A stretch of 34,554 nucleotides of DNA, from contig JBNKFQ010000287.1 of NCBI GenBank assembly GCA_050289385.1, forward strand, positions 1 to 34,554. The letters run 5' to 3'. Numbering within the stretch: the stretch's first letter is position 1; each line of letters begins with the position of its first letter. Both the position numbers and the translations under genes were made by a program. The notes under the pieces were generated by a model, which saw nothing but the letters and a program-made list of their open reading frames with translations, made no database searches and was not told where the DNA came from. This stretch comes from JBNKFQ01 sp050289385 (GTDB lineage: Bacteria; Pseudomonadota; Gammaproteobacteria; Pseudomonadales; Porticoccaceae). Positions 8,950 to 16,730 of this stretch are shown here, in pieces.

Positions 8950-9624
8950 TTACAACAGTTCGGGAGCCATGCGGTTGGTCAGATCTGTCCAAAGCTTCAG
9001 TTGACTGGACTTTCCGGCCTTCAGTTGCACATTGCGAGACCGGTTTAACCAAAGGCTCTCCGCATTAAAGCTGTAGATCGGTTTCAGGTCGGTGCGTTTT
9101 GAGGCGGATTTGATGCGTTTGTTGATATTGTCGAGAATAAGTGGCTCGGAAACAGGGGTTTTATAATAGGCCAGAATCATGTGGGCCTGATTGTAGGTCA
9201 GGGACTTGGTATACGTAATACGCAACTTGCCAACGTCTACACCCAGTGCCTTCAGGGTAAAGTACTTGGCAATGGCAAAGTCCTCGCAATCTCCGGCATC
9301 GTGGCATATAAACTCTACTGGCGTTGCCCAGTAGTCTTTTTTATTCCACTCTTCCATGTCGCTAACAAAACGGGCACCGTTAAAAAAGTCGTTAACAAGC
9401 TCCAGCTTGGCAAGCTCGCTGGATTGTTGGTTGTCCCGAATCAGAGTCTGCCACCGCAACAATCGTGTTTCGGCGAGGGGGCCATATGTTTGCCGCGCCA
9501 GTTGCAGGGTTTTTTTGCTGAGAACAAAGGTACTCCGGTCGTCAGAAAGGACGACTGCACACGCAACCAATACGCCCAGGCAGAGAGCGGCGTTGATGAA
9601 TAAAGGTATTTTGATCGGCGTCAC
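8950..9624 (-). CDS. lapG: LapG-type periplasmic transglutaminase-like cysteine protease
   Basis: The 224-residue protein has one N-terminal membrane or export segment (residues about 7-26) and a BTLCP domain. The catalytic triad can be read as Cys113 (in GDCEDFAIAK), His148 (in AHMILAYY) and Asp165 (in LILDNI). Asp112 and Glu114 beside the Cys match the calcium-binding residues of known LapG. LapG cuts the N-terminus of LapA-type adhesins and frees the cell from the surface. When c-di-GMP is high, LapD binds and inhibits it. The start is GTG with an adjacent GGGGGA; no ATG is available upstream because a stop intervenes. It lies 98 bases after mshQ and ends in its own terminator. A lapD gene sits at the far end of the msh cluster. 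Confidence 0.93.
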   Translation of the reverse strand: MTPIKIPLFINAALCLGVLVACAVVLSDDRSTFVLSKKTLQLARQTYGPLAETRLLRWQTLIRDNQQSSELAKLELVNDFFNGARFVSDMEEWNKKDYWATPVEFICHDAGDCEDFAIAKYFTLKALGVDVGKLRITYTKSLTYNQAHMILAYYKTPVSEPLILDNINKRIKSASKRTDLKPIYSFNAESLWLNRSRNVQLKAGKSSQLKLWTDLTNRMAPELL

Positions 9625-9723
9625 TCCCCCGTAAACCGGATAATTGCGATCATCATTGGCATTCTGCCATCATACCCCAGGTTCCCTGTTTCAAATGACG
9701 CCTTGATATCTGGACCGGAAATT

Positions 9724-12700
9724 TCAATCGAATCGCTCGCGCCAGTAAATAATACGGTCGTGCCCTCGGTAAGAACCAAAACTGATGGTTGCCTGGGGCG
9801 GATCGTTGTCGTGGGTGCCGTTCTGGTCCCAGTCGTATAACAACCATGTTAACCCGATGAGGGTAACGTCTACCGGGAAGCTGCCCATGCCCGGTAACGG
9901 CGCTGAAAACGACAAGCCAAACGAGCCCCCGTTGGCCGGCACGTTAGCGCCGGAAATATTCAGGCTGCCATTGGTTGAGCCGCCCTTCAGCGCTACAGTG
10001 CGGTTGGCGGACACATCAATGCTGTTGCCGTCGAAGTGGATTTGCGACAACGGAATCTCTGTGCAGTTGTCTCCTGTGCTTGTCACGAATTGGCTGCCGT
10101 TCCAGTATTCTGTGTTAAAGATTACCGGCAGCGCCGTGCTCTCCGGACCGTGAGTGCTGTCGATGCGAGCGCGGCCAAAATGCAGACTCAGGGGGCCGCC
10201 CAGGGCAGCGGTGGAACAGTTGGAGAGCGCAGTACAGTTACCGGTAGTGGCTGGATCCTGGTCGAGGTCGGAGTTGGCAATGTTTACGCCGTCGAGAGCA
10301 TCGGTTACTCCCAGGCTCAATTGCAGGTTGCTAAAGGGGCCATCAATTATGGCGAGTCGGTCAAAGCTGGCGTTATTGGTGTTTACCACGTAAACGCCGT
10401 CGTCCCATTCGTCCGTTGTCACATTGACCCGGCTGGCGAGGTCATTGCCATTGTTGCCGTTTTCGGCGTGGTAGCCAGTCGTGGCGACCGGAAAATTGAG
10501 GTCGGGTGTATCGTAGTTGACAACCGTGGCGCCGCTTGCGTTGCGGGCGGTAAGGGTGTATCGCACGGCAAGCCCCGGTTCGGAAAGGTAGGCAAAACTA
10601 CCGCAAGCGTAACCCGTGGAAATGCCTGACAGTTTAAAGTCTGCCGGGTAAAAGCGACCGATATTGTCTGTGTTGGTGGTAACGAAAGCACCGCCGCTGC
10701 CGAGGTAGCTGCCGTCGCCGACATCGGGTACGGCGGTGATTGTGCCCACCTCGTTCCAGTTAACGGCGTAACTTTCAAATTCTCCGGCGGTCGATGTTGC
10801 CGTAAACCCGCCACCGTTAAATATTCCATTGCTCGCACCCGCGCCACTGGGGTAAATGAGGGAGTCAAAGGTCAGCGCCACATTTTCAGGACTGATTTCG
10901 TTGCCGTAGTTGGGAGTGATATCACCTTGCAGGTTGTGCGCCTGTACCACCACGTGAAACGACGTGCCAGCGGGCACAAAGCCGTCGCCGGCGGAGGTGG
11001 TGGCGGGGTTGGCGCTGCCGCCGCTGTTTTCGATAAGCGTGGCGACGAAAGTGTATGGCTTTACCACAAAGTCGTTGCTGGCACCGGTAAGCGTGGTGCT
11101 TACCCCGCCTGGCAGGGTGACGGTGTCGCGGGCGTGCAGTTGCATCAACCCCACATCCTGGTAGGTGAGCGTAATGGGGGCTTTTGAATCCGCCCCAAAC
11201 AGCAGGTTGATAGTGCTAAAACTTGTGGTGCTGGCGCCGCCGTTGTCGTCGTTGCTGGCAATGGCGGTGGAGATGTTATTGTTGCCCACCAGCATTTGGC
11301 TGCCCGCGCCCGTGAGCGGGTTGCGGTATTCGGCAGCCATCTCCAGCGATATGGTGGCACCGTCGGGGTATACCGACACGCAGGCGCCAGTATCGACATC
11401 GGTGCGGATGGCTTGCAAAAACAGTTGTTCGGGGGAGGTGCGCGCCGCCACCTGATTGGGAACGGCGGCGCTGATGGTGCCGCCATCGTCCTCGATAAAC
11501 CGAAAGCCGGCCAGGGCGACAGTGATGTTTGGGTTGTCGGAGGCGCTGCCGGTGTTGGTTATTGAGCCGTCGTCCACGGTAATGGTGAAGATGTCACTGT
11601 TGCCGTTGGTGATTGTCGGGTAGCTCAGTTGCACGGCTTGCGACTGTTCACCCGGCGCAAAGGTCATGCTCGCTTGCCCGTCGCCGCTGGTGGCATCGGT
11701 AACGCCAGGGCCCGACCAAGTGCCGAGGCCGCTGCTGGTGGTAAGGGTTACCGTTGCCTGCAGAGCGTCGGTCAGGCCGTGGCTGTTGTCGTGGGCGGCG
11801 ATGGTGATGTCCACTTCGGCGCAGGCGACACCGGAAGCCGGGCCTACGCTGTAGTGGTCTGGCCCACCCACCGCGCAGGGGTGGGTGGCATTCATGGTAC
11901 TTTGCACCTGGCTGGCAGTCAGCGCCTGGTTGTAAATACGCACTTCGTCGATAAAACCGTCGAAGGTGCGGGAATCAAAATTGAGGTCGGTGCCGATAAA
12001 AAACGGGTCGTTTTGGGTAATCAAATTGCCAGTGGAGTTATTGGTGCCAGCGGCGACGCCGTTGATATAGATGGTTTGGCTGCCCGAGCGGTAAACCAGC
12101 GCGATATGGGTCCATTGGTTCAGGGGCGCGGCGGCGGTGGAGTTGAAAGCGCCAAACGAGTACCACCAGTTTATCGTCCCGTTGGTGTTAAGGTGGTATT
12201 CGTAGTTTTCGTCTTTCGAGGCAATGGTTAGCAGACCGCTATTCGGGTAGCTGCGCGGGTAGATCCAGGAGGTGACGGTGAGGTTGTCGGGAATATCCAG
12301 CACCGAGCCAGCACCAGGGTCGTCGATCTGTACGTAGCCGGTGTTGGGGCCATCGAATACACCGTAGCGGCAGGTGCCCGGATTGCCGGCTAGAGCCGGG
12401 TTGGCGCTGTCGGTAGCGGGTAAGGTGCCAACGGCAACGGCGCGACCGCTAAGGCCATTGCCGGAGGAATCCGCCACTTCGTCCGCGCCGCCGGTCCAGC
12501 CGAATTCGTCCAGTCGCCACTCGGCCACGGGAGTGGGCGGCGTGTCGCTGCAAAAATCGCCAAAGTCCAGGCTCTCCGCGGGGAAGTTGATGCGGGCATC
12601 CCGCTCCAACCGCACACTATCACCGGACACTGCGCCGGTGATGACCGGCGCATCCCCGCCTTTGCGATCCAGCCTGAGATTGTCGCCGGCGTAGAAATAA

Positions 12701-13356
12701 CCGCTAATTGTTGACTCGGCGTGAATAATCAGATCATCTGAGGCGTATACCAGCAATTGACCGGAAGAAAATCCGTTGGTGTCGACTTGATCGATATCTA
12801 CATCGTCTCCAGCGAAAATACGCACCACGCCGCTAGAACTGAGCGCGATCTGCGAGTTATCGTCAACCAAAAAGTCGCCGGCGATCCAGTAGTCCCCCGG
12901 TGCCAGCGTAAGGGTGGCGTTACGCTCCACCTCGAGGCGGTTGATCAAATAAGTGCCACCATTGGTGGTAAAGGTCAGGGAGGCTTTGTTGCGTACCCGG
13001 ATATTGCGATAGTCGCCTGCGGGCAACGACTGGCCGCTGCCCTTGGGCACGTTAATATTGGTATTGCTGGAACCGGTAAGTACAGTCATGGAAATATTTG
13101 CGGCGGGGAAACCACTGGCCAGGCAAGTGCTGCCGCCGCAGGTTTGGCCGCCCTGGCCAAAATCAATCTTCGGCGTATCAAGAATATTACTGCCGCCGGT
13201 GATGGTGGCATCGCGGTCGAGCTGTATTTCATCTGCCGAGGAGTTGGTTTGCGCGCCATTGGTGAATATCGCACTGCACTGTTCGGCGGCAACTGCCACC
13301 GCGGTGTTGAGCAAACAGCTCAGCCAAATCAGGTTTGCAAGCCAGCGTTTATTCAT
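9724..13356 (-). CDS. mshQ: MSHA biogenesis protein MshQ, PilY1-analogous large exported protein with LamG domain
   Basis: The 1210-residue protein starts at ATG 13356 (MNKRWLANLIWLSCLL) with a signal peptide cut near AVAA/EQC. An upstream in-frame start at 13395 would put an Arg-rich stretch before the signal and is rejected. Residues about 90-280 are a repetitive beta-structured region. Residues about 300-495 form a LamG/concanavalin-like fold (LNQWTHIALVYRSGSQTIYI, GFIDEVRIYNQALT). The rest is the beta-rich MshQ/DUF6701-type region with paired cysteines. MshQ closes msh operons and is thought to be the pilus-tip protein, in the place PilY1 holds in type IVa pili. A promoter-like sequence and a hairpin precede it, so it may be expressed partly apart from the upstream genes. 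Confidence 0.88.
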   Translation of the reverse strand: MNKRWLANLIWLSCLLNTAVAVAAEQCSAIFTNGAQTNSSADEIQLDRDATITGGSNILDTPKIDFGQGGQTCGGSTCLASGFPAANISMTVLTGSSNTNINVPKGSGQSLPAGDYRNIRVRNKASLTFTTNGGTYLINRLEVERNATLTLAPGDYWIAGDFLVDDNSQIALSSSGVVRIFAGDDVDIDQVDTNGFSSGQLLVYASDDLIIHAESTISGYFYAGDNLRLDRKGGDAPVITGAVSGDSVRLERDARINFPAESLDFGDFCSDTPPTPVAEWRLDEFGWTGGADEVADSSGNGLSGRAVAVGTLPATDSANPALAGNPGTCRYGVFDGPNTGYVQIDDPGAGSVLDIPDNLTVTSWIYPRSYPNSGLLTIASKDENYEYHLNTNGTINWWYSFGAFNSTAAAPLNQWTHIALVYRSGSQTIYINGVAAGTNNSTGNLITQNDPFFIGTDLNFDSRTFDGFIDEVRIYNQALTASQVQSTMNATHPCAVGGPDHYSVGPASGVACAEVDITIAAHDNSHGLTDALQATVTLTTSSGLGTWSGPGVTDATSGDGQASMTFAPGEQSQAVQLSYPTITNGNSDIFTITVDDGSITNTGSASDNPNITVALAGFRFIEDDGGTISAAVPNQVAARTSPEQLFLQAIRTDVDTGACVSVYPDGATISLEMAAEYRNPLTGAGSQMLVGNNNISTAIASNDDNGGASTTSFSTINLLFGADSKAPITLTYQDVGLMQLHARDTVTLPGGVSTTLTGASNDFVVKPYTFVATLIENSGGSANPATTSAGDGFVPAGTSFHVVVQAHNLQGDITPNYGNEISPENVALTFDSLIYPSGAGASNGIFNGGGFTATSTAGEFESYAVNWNEVGTITAVPDVGDGSYLGSGGAFVTTNTDNIGRFYPADFKLSGISTGYACGSFAYLSEPGLAVRYTLTARNASGATVVNYDTPDLNFPVATTGYHAENGNNGNDLASRVNVTTDEWDDGVYVVNTNNASFDRLAIIDGPFSNLQLSLGVTDALDGVNIANSDLDQDPATTGNCTALSNCSTAALGGPLSLHFGRARIDSTHGPESTALPVIFNTEYWNGSQFVTSTGDNCTEIPLSQIHFDGNSIDVSANRTVALKGGSTNGSLNISGANVPANGGSFGLSFSAPLPGMGSFPVDVTLIGLTWLLYDWDQNGTHDNDPPQATISFGSYRGHDRIIYWRERFD

Positions 13357-13406
13357 GAGCGTATCCCGTTGCACTCCGGTCGGTCTTGTTCTCAAATTAT
13401 GTGGCT

Positions 13407-13430
13407 AAAAATCTGTCGCAACAGCGACAG
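13407..13430 (-). terminator. Hairpin with T-run in the mshQ leader (terminator or attenuator)
   Basis: On the minus strand a perfect 7-bp stem CTGTCGC / GCGACAG with a TGTT loop is followed by ATTTTT. It lies between mshP and mshQ and directly downstream of a TATAAT box, so it could end readthrough from the main msh operon or act as an attenuator on the mshQ transcript. Confidence 0.6.
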
Positions 13431-13438
13431 TCTCCCGT

Positions 13439-13467
13439 ATTATAAGTAGTGTTTGATTGTCTTTTAA
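13439..13467 (-). promoter_or_regulatory. Candidate sigma-70 promoter for mshQ
   Basis: On the minus strand TTAAAA (13467-13462) is followed after 17 bases by a perfect TATAAT (13444-13439). The -10 box is ideal and the -35 box weak. The predicted start falls at the foot of the hairpin at 13407-13430. Confidence 0.45.
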
Positions 13468-13477
13468 TGCATAGCAT

Positions 13478-13933
13478 TTACTCCATAAATGCTGACACCT
13501 CTACCGTGCGGGTAGAAACAATCTCGCCAGTACCGCACTGGCCAACGCTGGTAACGGTGTAAAAGTGGGTTATGTCCATAGCACTTCGTGCACAAGTGAC
13601 GGTATGGGCGCAGTTGCCCAGGTTGGCGGCGGCACTCAGGTTTAGGTTAATGTTCAGGTTGTCGCAGGCGTTGTCGACCATAGCCTGGGTCAGCGCTGTG
13701 CCTGTGTTGTAAAAAAGCCGGTTCATACCCAACTGCGCGCCGCTCTCGGCGGCGTAAAAGGCTTGCAGGGTAATGGCCTCTTGTGTGCTGGCGACACCGG
13801 TTTGCGCGGCGTTGCGCGACACCGCAACCGCCATCAAGCCCATCACCACCAGAATAAAGGCCGCCAGCGGCATCAGATAGCCGCTTTGTTTCCGAATTTT
13901 GTGTTGCGTCTTCTGCCCCTGGTCAAGGTACAT
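13478..13933 (-). CDS. mshP: MSHA minor pilin-like protein MshP (PilX/GspK type)
   Basis: With the ATG at 13933 the product has 151 residues and starts MYLDQGQKTQHKIRKQSG, followed by a hydrophobic helix YLMPLAAFILVVMGLMAVAV. The Gly before Tyr would be the prepilin cut site. Glu is missing at mature position 5, as in PilX/GspK. The motif LQAFYAAESGAQLGMNRLF matches the AxxAAESG segment of PilX-type minor pilins. A longer start at 13984 is less likely because it would overlap mshO more deeply. The gene overlaps the end of mshO by 11 bases, which suggests coupled translation. Several Cys in the C-terminal half probably form disulfides. Confidence 0.87.
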   Translation of the reverse strand: MYLDQGQKTQHKIRKQSGYLMPLAAFILVVMGLMAVAVSRNAAQTGVASTQEAITLQAFYAAESGAQLGMNRLFYNTGTALTQAMVDNACDNLNINLNLSAAANLGNCAHTVTCARSAMDITHFYTVTSVGQCGTGEIVSTRTVEVSAFME

Positions 13934-14699
13934 TTCGGATATGCACCTCTTGCGAAAAGCCGACCGATTCGCCGCCGTTGGCAAAGGTTAGGTCTACGGC
14001 GAGTAGGGTGTTGCGCGTTTCGGTGCCGTTGTCGACAACAAAAGGTGTGGCACCCGACACGTTTTGGGCCATAAGCACCCCGGCGCCTGACGGTACGCCA
14101 GTGGTTGTGGTGGGCATGGCATAGCCGCTGTAAAAACGCAGTTCGGCGCCGGTTATGCAAAAGGCCTGGGGATTATCCACCAGGTAAAAACGTTGCTGAA
14201 CAGAGTTGCGTTGCCACACTTTGGTGGCCGCCAGGCTCAAGTTGGTGGCGCTGGCGCCTTCGTTAAGCGTGGCGCTAAGGGCGGTAAGCGAGCCGCCGCC
14301 ATATATATCGGCAGCGTTTAAGGCACCGATTACGGCGTAGCTAGCGCTGCCAAAGTCTACCCGGTAAGTCGCGGTATTGATATTGGCACTGCCCGGCGCA
14401 CCGTTGGCGGTATCCGGCACGGGGTTAAGGTAATAGCCGCCCGCGGCCAGCGGCAGAAACTCCACGCAATTGCCGCCGTTGGTTGCCCGTACGCTGTTGG
14501 GCAGGGCGCCGCGCAGTTGCCGCGTTATACGCTCCAGCGCCTGGCGGCTGGTGTTGATCAGTTTGGCGCGGGTTTGCGTGCGGTTGTAGGCACTGGTGCT
14601 GGACACCACAAAGTTCGCACCCATCATGGCAATGATCGATAGCACCACCATCACGGTGATTAGTTCCACCAGCGTAAAACCCTGCGGCTTAACCATCAT
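13923..14699 (-). CDS. mshO: MSHA minor pilin MshO (PilW-like)
   Basis: The 258-residue prepilin begins MMVKPQG, followed by FTLVELITVMVVLSIIAMMG with Glu at mature position 5. The next stretch (INTSRQALERITRQLRGALP) is typical of MshO. Two ATG codons in tandem (14699 and 14696) make the exact start uncertain by one residue. It lies 8 bases after mshD and overlaps mshP. MshO is one of the minor pilins needed to start MSHA pilus assembly; by length and position it is the counterpart of PilW. Confidence 0.9.
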   Translation of the reverse strand: MMVKPQGFTLVELITVMVVLSIIAMMGANFVVSSTSAYNRTQTRAKLINTSRQALERITRQLRGALPNSVRATNGGNCVEFLPLAAGGYYLNPVPDTANGAPGSANINTATYRVDFGSASYAVIGALNAADIYGGGSLTALSATLNEGASATNLSLAATKVWQRNSVQQRFYLVDNPQAFCITGAELRFYSGYAMPTTTTGVPSGAGVLMAQNVSGATPFVVDNGTETRNTLLAVDLTFANGGESVGFSQEVHIRNVP

Positions 14700-14707
14700 C
14701 GCAGAAC

Positions 14708-15211
14708 CTAAAAATTGGCCCGGTAACTGGAGAGCGTGAACTGCTCGTTGTTGGGGGCGGTAACGGTAACGGTAATGCGCTTGGCCTGGTTGTTGGCCAC
14801 CCCAAGTTCGCTGCCGGCAAAGGCCACGGAGACGGTGCGCGTATAACCGGTGTAGGGCGTATCACTGGCGTTGTGAAAGTCATCCACATCGTCGAGGCTG
14901 GCAGGGTTGGCGCTGTTTTCGCCGCTGTCGGCGCCGATGGCGCCGCCACAGGCCAGCGCGCCGGATTCAGCGCTGCCGCAGGCGGGGATGCCGCCGATGG
15001 GGCTGTTTTCGTCGTATTTGCGGGCCATAACGTCGTCGAGTTGCGATTGCGCCAGTTCCAGCAGGCGCACGCGAATGATCGGGTCGGCGCTACGGGTCAC
15101 GGCGTGGTTGTAGGCCAGCAGCAACGCGGCGAGACCGAAAGAAATTACCACCATAAACACCACCATTTCGATCAGGGTAAAGCCGGATTGTCTTAAAGGA
15201 TCAATGCGCAT
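14708..15211 (-). CDS. mshD: MSHA minor pilin MshD (PilV-like)
   Basis: From ATG 15211 the protein has 167 residues: MRIDPLRQSG, then FTLIEMVVFMVVISFGLAAL, a prepilin N-terminus with Glu at mature position 5. The segment VRLLELAQSQLDDVMARKYD is characteristic of MshD. A longer in-frame start at 15250 lacks prepilin character and would overlap mshC further. GGAAG lies about 9 bases before the chosen ATG. It overlaps mshC by 11 bases. Two Cys near the middle (GIPACGSAESGALACGG) probably bridge. Confidence 0.9.
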   Translation of the reverse strand: MRIDPLRQSGFTLIEMVVFMVVISFGLAALLLAYNHAVTRSADPIIRVRLLELAQSQLDDVMARKYDENSPIGGIPACGSAESGALACGGAIGADSGENSANPASLDDVDDFHNASDTPYTGYTRTVSVAFAGSELGVANNQAKRITVTVTAPNNEQFTLSSYRANF

Positions 15212-15623
15212 AGCCGCTGGCTTCCACGGTAATGGTGGCGTTGCTGCCATCGCTGCCAGTAATCGTCAGGGTGGTAGCGGAGGTGCGGCCCAGTTTGTCG
15301 TAGTTAAGTGTAAGGGGTGTTGGATTCAGGGTAACGCCGCGCAGGGACAGTGGGTAAACGCTGTTGAGTAGTGATCTGCCGTTCTGTTGCACATCGATGG
15401 CGTCGGTGTTGGCGACAAACGTGATATTGGGGCCACTGCTGTTGCTGTCGCGGGCGATGGCGGCTTGTTGGGCAAAAAACAGGCCCGCAACAATATCGTC
15501 GCGGGCTGCTTGTACGGCAAACAAGTTATTATTCGCAAAGCGACTGGTACTCACCGTCGCCAGAATCGCAACCAATATCAGTATCGCAATCAGTTCAACA
15601 AGCGTAAAACCCTGTTGCTGCAC
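15201..15623 (-). CDS. mshC: MSHA minor pilin MshC (GspH/FimT-like)
   Basis: The prepilin N-terminus is MQQQG then FTLVELIAILILVAILATVS, with Glu at mature position 5. No ATG is available. A GTG at 15623 sits 10 bases after AAAAGG; the longer alternatives are TTG at 15632, which lies too close to that site, and ATT at 15629. The GTG start gives 140 residues, the short leader expected for this family. The segment DDIVAGLFFAQQAAIARDSN resembles GspH/FimT proteins. MshC is a minor pilin of the MSHA pilus and directly follows the major pilin gene. Confidence 0.87.
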   Translation of the reverse strand: MQQQGFTLVELIAILILVAILATVSTSRFANNNLFAVQAARDDIVAGLFFAQQAAIARDSNSSGPNITFVANTDAIDVQQNGRSLLNSVYPLSLRGVTLNPTPLTLNYDKLGRTSATTLTITGSDGSNATITVEASGYAH

Positions 15624-15640
15624 GGGAATCAAGCCTTTTG

Positions 15641-16039
15641 TTACTGTACATTATAAGCGGTAAACGTTGCTGTAATAGAGTTGTCGTTTGCGTCTCTGAC
15701 GGTGCAGGTGCCAGTGTCACCTTCGGCGCTGCCAATGCCCCCGGAAACCAGTTCAAATTGTGAGTCGAGCCCTCCGTCCAGCAACGCACCGAGTTCATCG
15801 CAATTGATTGTTGCCGTTGGTGTCGGTGCGCCGGTGATGCCAGCATCAGTGGTGACATTGGCAGCATTATTCAAGGCGGAGGCCCCGGCCAGCGCACCGG
15901 CGGCGCCGTCAACAGCGGACTGCCGTGCAGCATCTGACAAATCCACAAATTTTGGTACAGCAACTGCTGCCAGAACCCCCAGCACTACAATAACTGCAAT
16001 CAGTTCAATCAAGGTAAAACCAGACTGTTGGTTTTTCAT
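15641..16039 (-). CDS. mshA: MSHA major pilin MshA
   Basis: The 132-residue prepilin begins MKNQQSG, then FTLIELIAVIVVLGVLAAVA, cut after Gly7 with Glu at mature position 5. The PKFVDLSDAAR segment is the MshA signature. Two Cys (in TINCDELGALL and TGTCTVRD) enclose a C-terminal disulfide loop as in other MshA proteins. A good ribosome site (GGAGAG, 7 bases) and a 128-base upstream gap fit a separately and strongly expressed major pilin. Only one MshA/MshB-type gene is present, whereas Vibrio cholerae has both. Confidence 0.93.
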   Translation of the reverse strand: MKNQQSGFTLIELIAVIVVLGVLAAVAVPKFVDLSDAARQSAVDGAAGALAGASALNNAANVTTDAGITGAPTPTATINCDELGALLDGGLDSQFELVSGGIGSAEGDTGTCTVRDANDNSITATFTAYNVQ

Positions 16040-16167
16040 AGGTACTCTCCATTTTTATTGCAAACCATATTATTAAAGTTAATTAGCAATGGCTTTTAAC
16101 TAATCCCATCAGAGGTTGTATCGGTTTTCACCAGAAAAATCAATGGGTAAGCCATAGAAGTGTCGTG

Positions 16168-16728
16168 TTAATCCAGCCTTGGCCGCTTTACTATGTGTTT
16201 AATGAGGGGATGCGTATCCACTCGGCCCGTTTTCAGGTTGTAGTCAAAATAGTGAGCGCCAGGGTTCGGGCCTGTCAGTTCGAACCGGCAAATATGATTT
16301 TCGGGTGTGGAAATATGAAACAGTTTCTCACCTCTGTGCTGTTCTTCGGTCGTGGCTGGTAGCGGGTTTCGCGTAATCGCCTCCCACAGCTGCTGGCACT
16401 CTGTCGGCGTTTGGGTCGAACTTGAGGGGTTGCTACGGGCATTGGTATTGGCTGGCCAGCCAAATTCGTTGAGATAGATAAGATGGTTGGCGAGTAATAC
16501 GGATTCTCCGTGCTTACGCTTCTGGCCGGGGTGACCTCCTTCAACAATCCACTTGCCGCGAAGGCTTGCCATGGCGCTGGCAAAGTTTCTGCCCAGCGTT
16601 TCCTGGGTGGTTCTATAGGCGGCGTCGATCACTTCATTGGCCTGGTACAGAAATATCGCCGTCAAAATGGCGATAATGCATACCACAGTGATCAGTTCTC
16701 GCAGGCTGAACCCTCGGGAGCAACGCAT
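16168..16728 (-). CDS. mshF: MshF-like protein with prepilin-type N-terminus
   Basis: The 186-residue product begins MRCSRG, then FSLRELITVVCIIAILTAIF, a prepilin-like signal in which mature position 4 is Arg instead of a hydrophobic residue while Glu5 is kept. The rest is a soluble domain with three Cys. It lies between mshG and mshA, the place of mshF in Vibrio and Shewanella. MshF has no firmly known role. The annotation rests mostly on position. The gene starts two bases before the mshG stop is cleared, and no clear ribosome site was found, so coupled translation is likely. Confidence 0.72.
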   Translation of the reverse strand: MRCSRGFSLRELITVVCIIAILTAIFLYQANEVIDAAYRTTQETLGRNFASAMASLRGKWIVEGGHPGQKRKHGESVLLANHLIYLNEFGWPANTNARSNPSSSTQTPTECQQLWEAITRNPLPATTEEQHRGEKLFHISTPENHICRFELTGPNPGAHYFDYNLKTGRVDTHPLIKHIVKRPRLD

Positions 16729-16730
16729 CG

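Noticed and set aside
10036..10629. 197-codon plus-strand open frame inside mshQ
   Set aside because: It lies antisense to mshQ in GC-rich DNA, has no ribosome site and no recognisable domain. Similar antisense frames occur all along the msh genes.
16040..16167. Sigma-54 promoter upstream of mshA
   Set aside because: A TGGCTT-N5-TTGA sequence on the minus strand resembles it, but the essential GC of the -12 element is missing.
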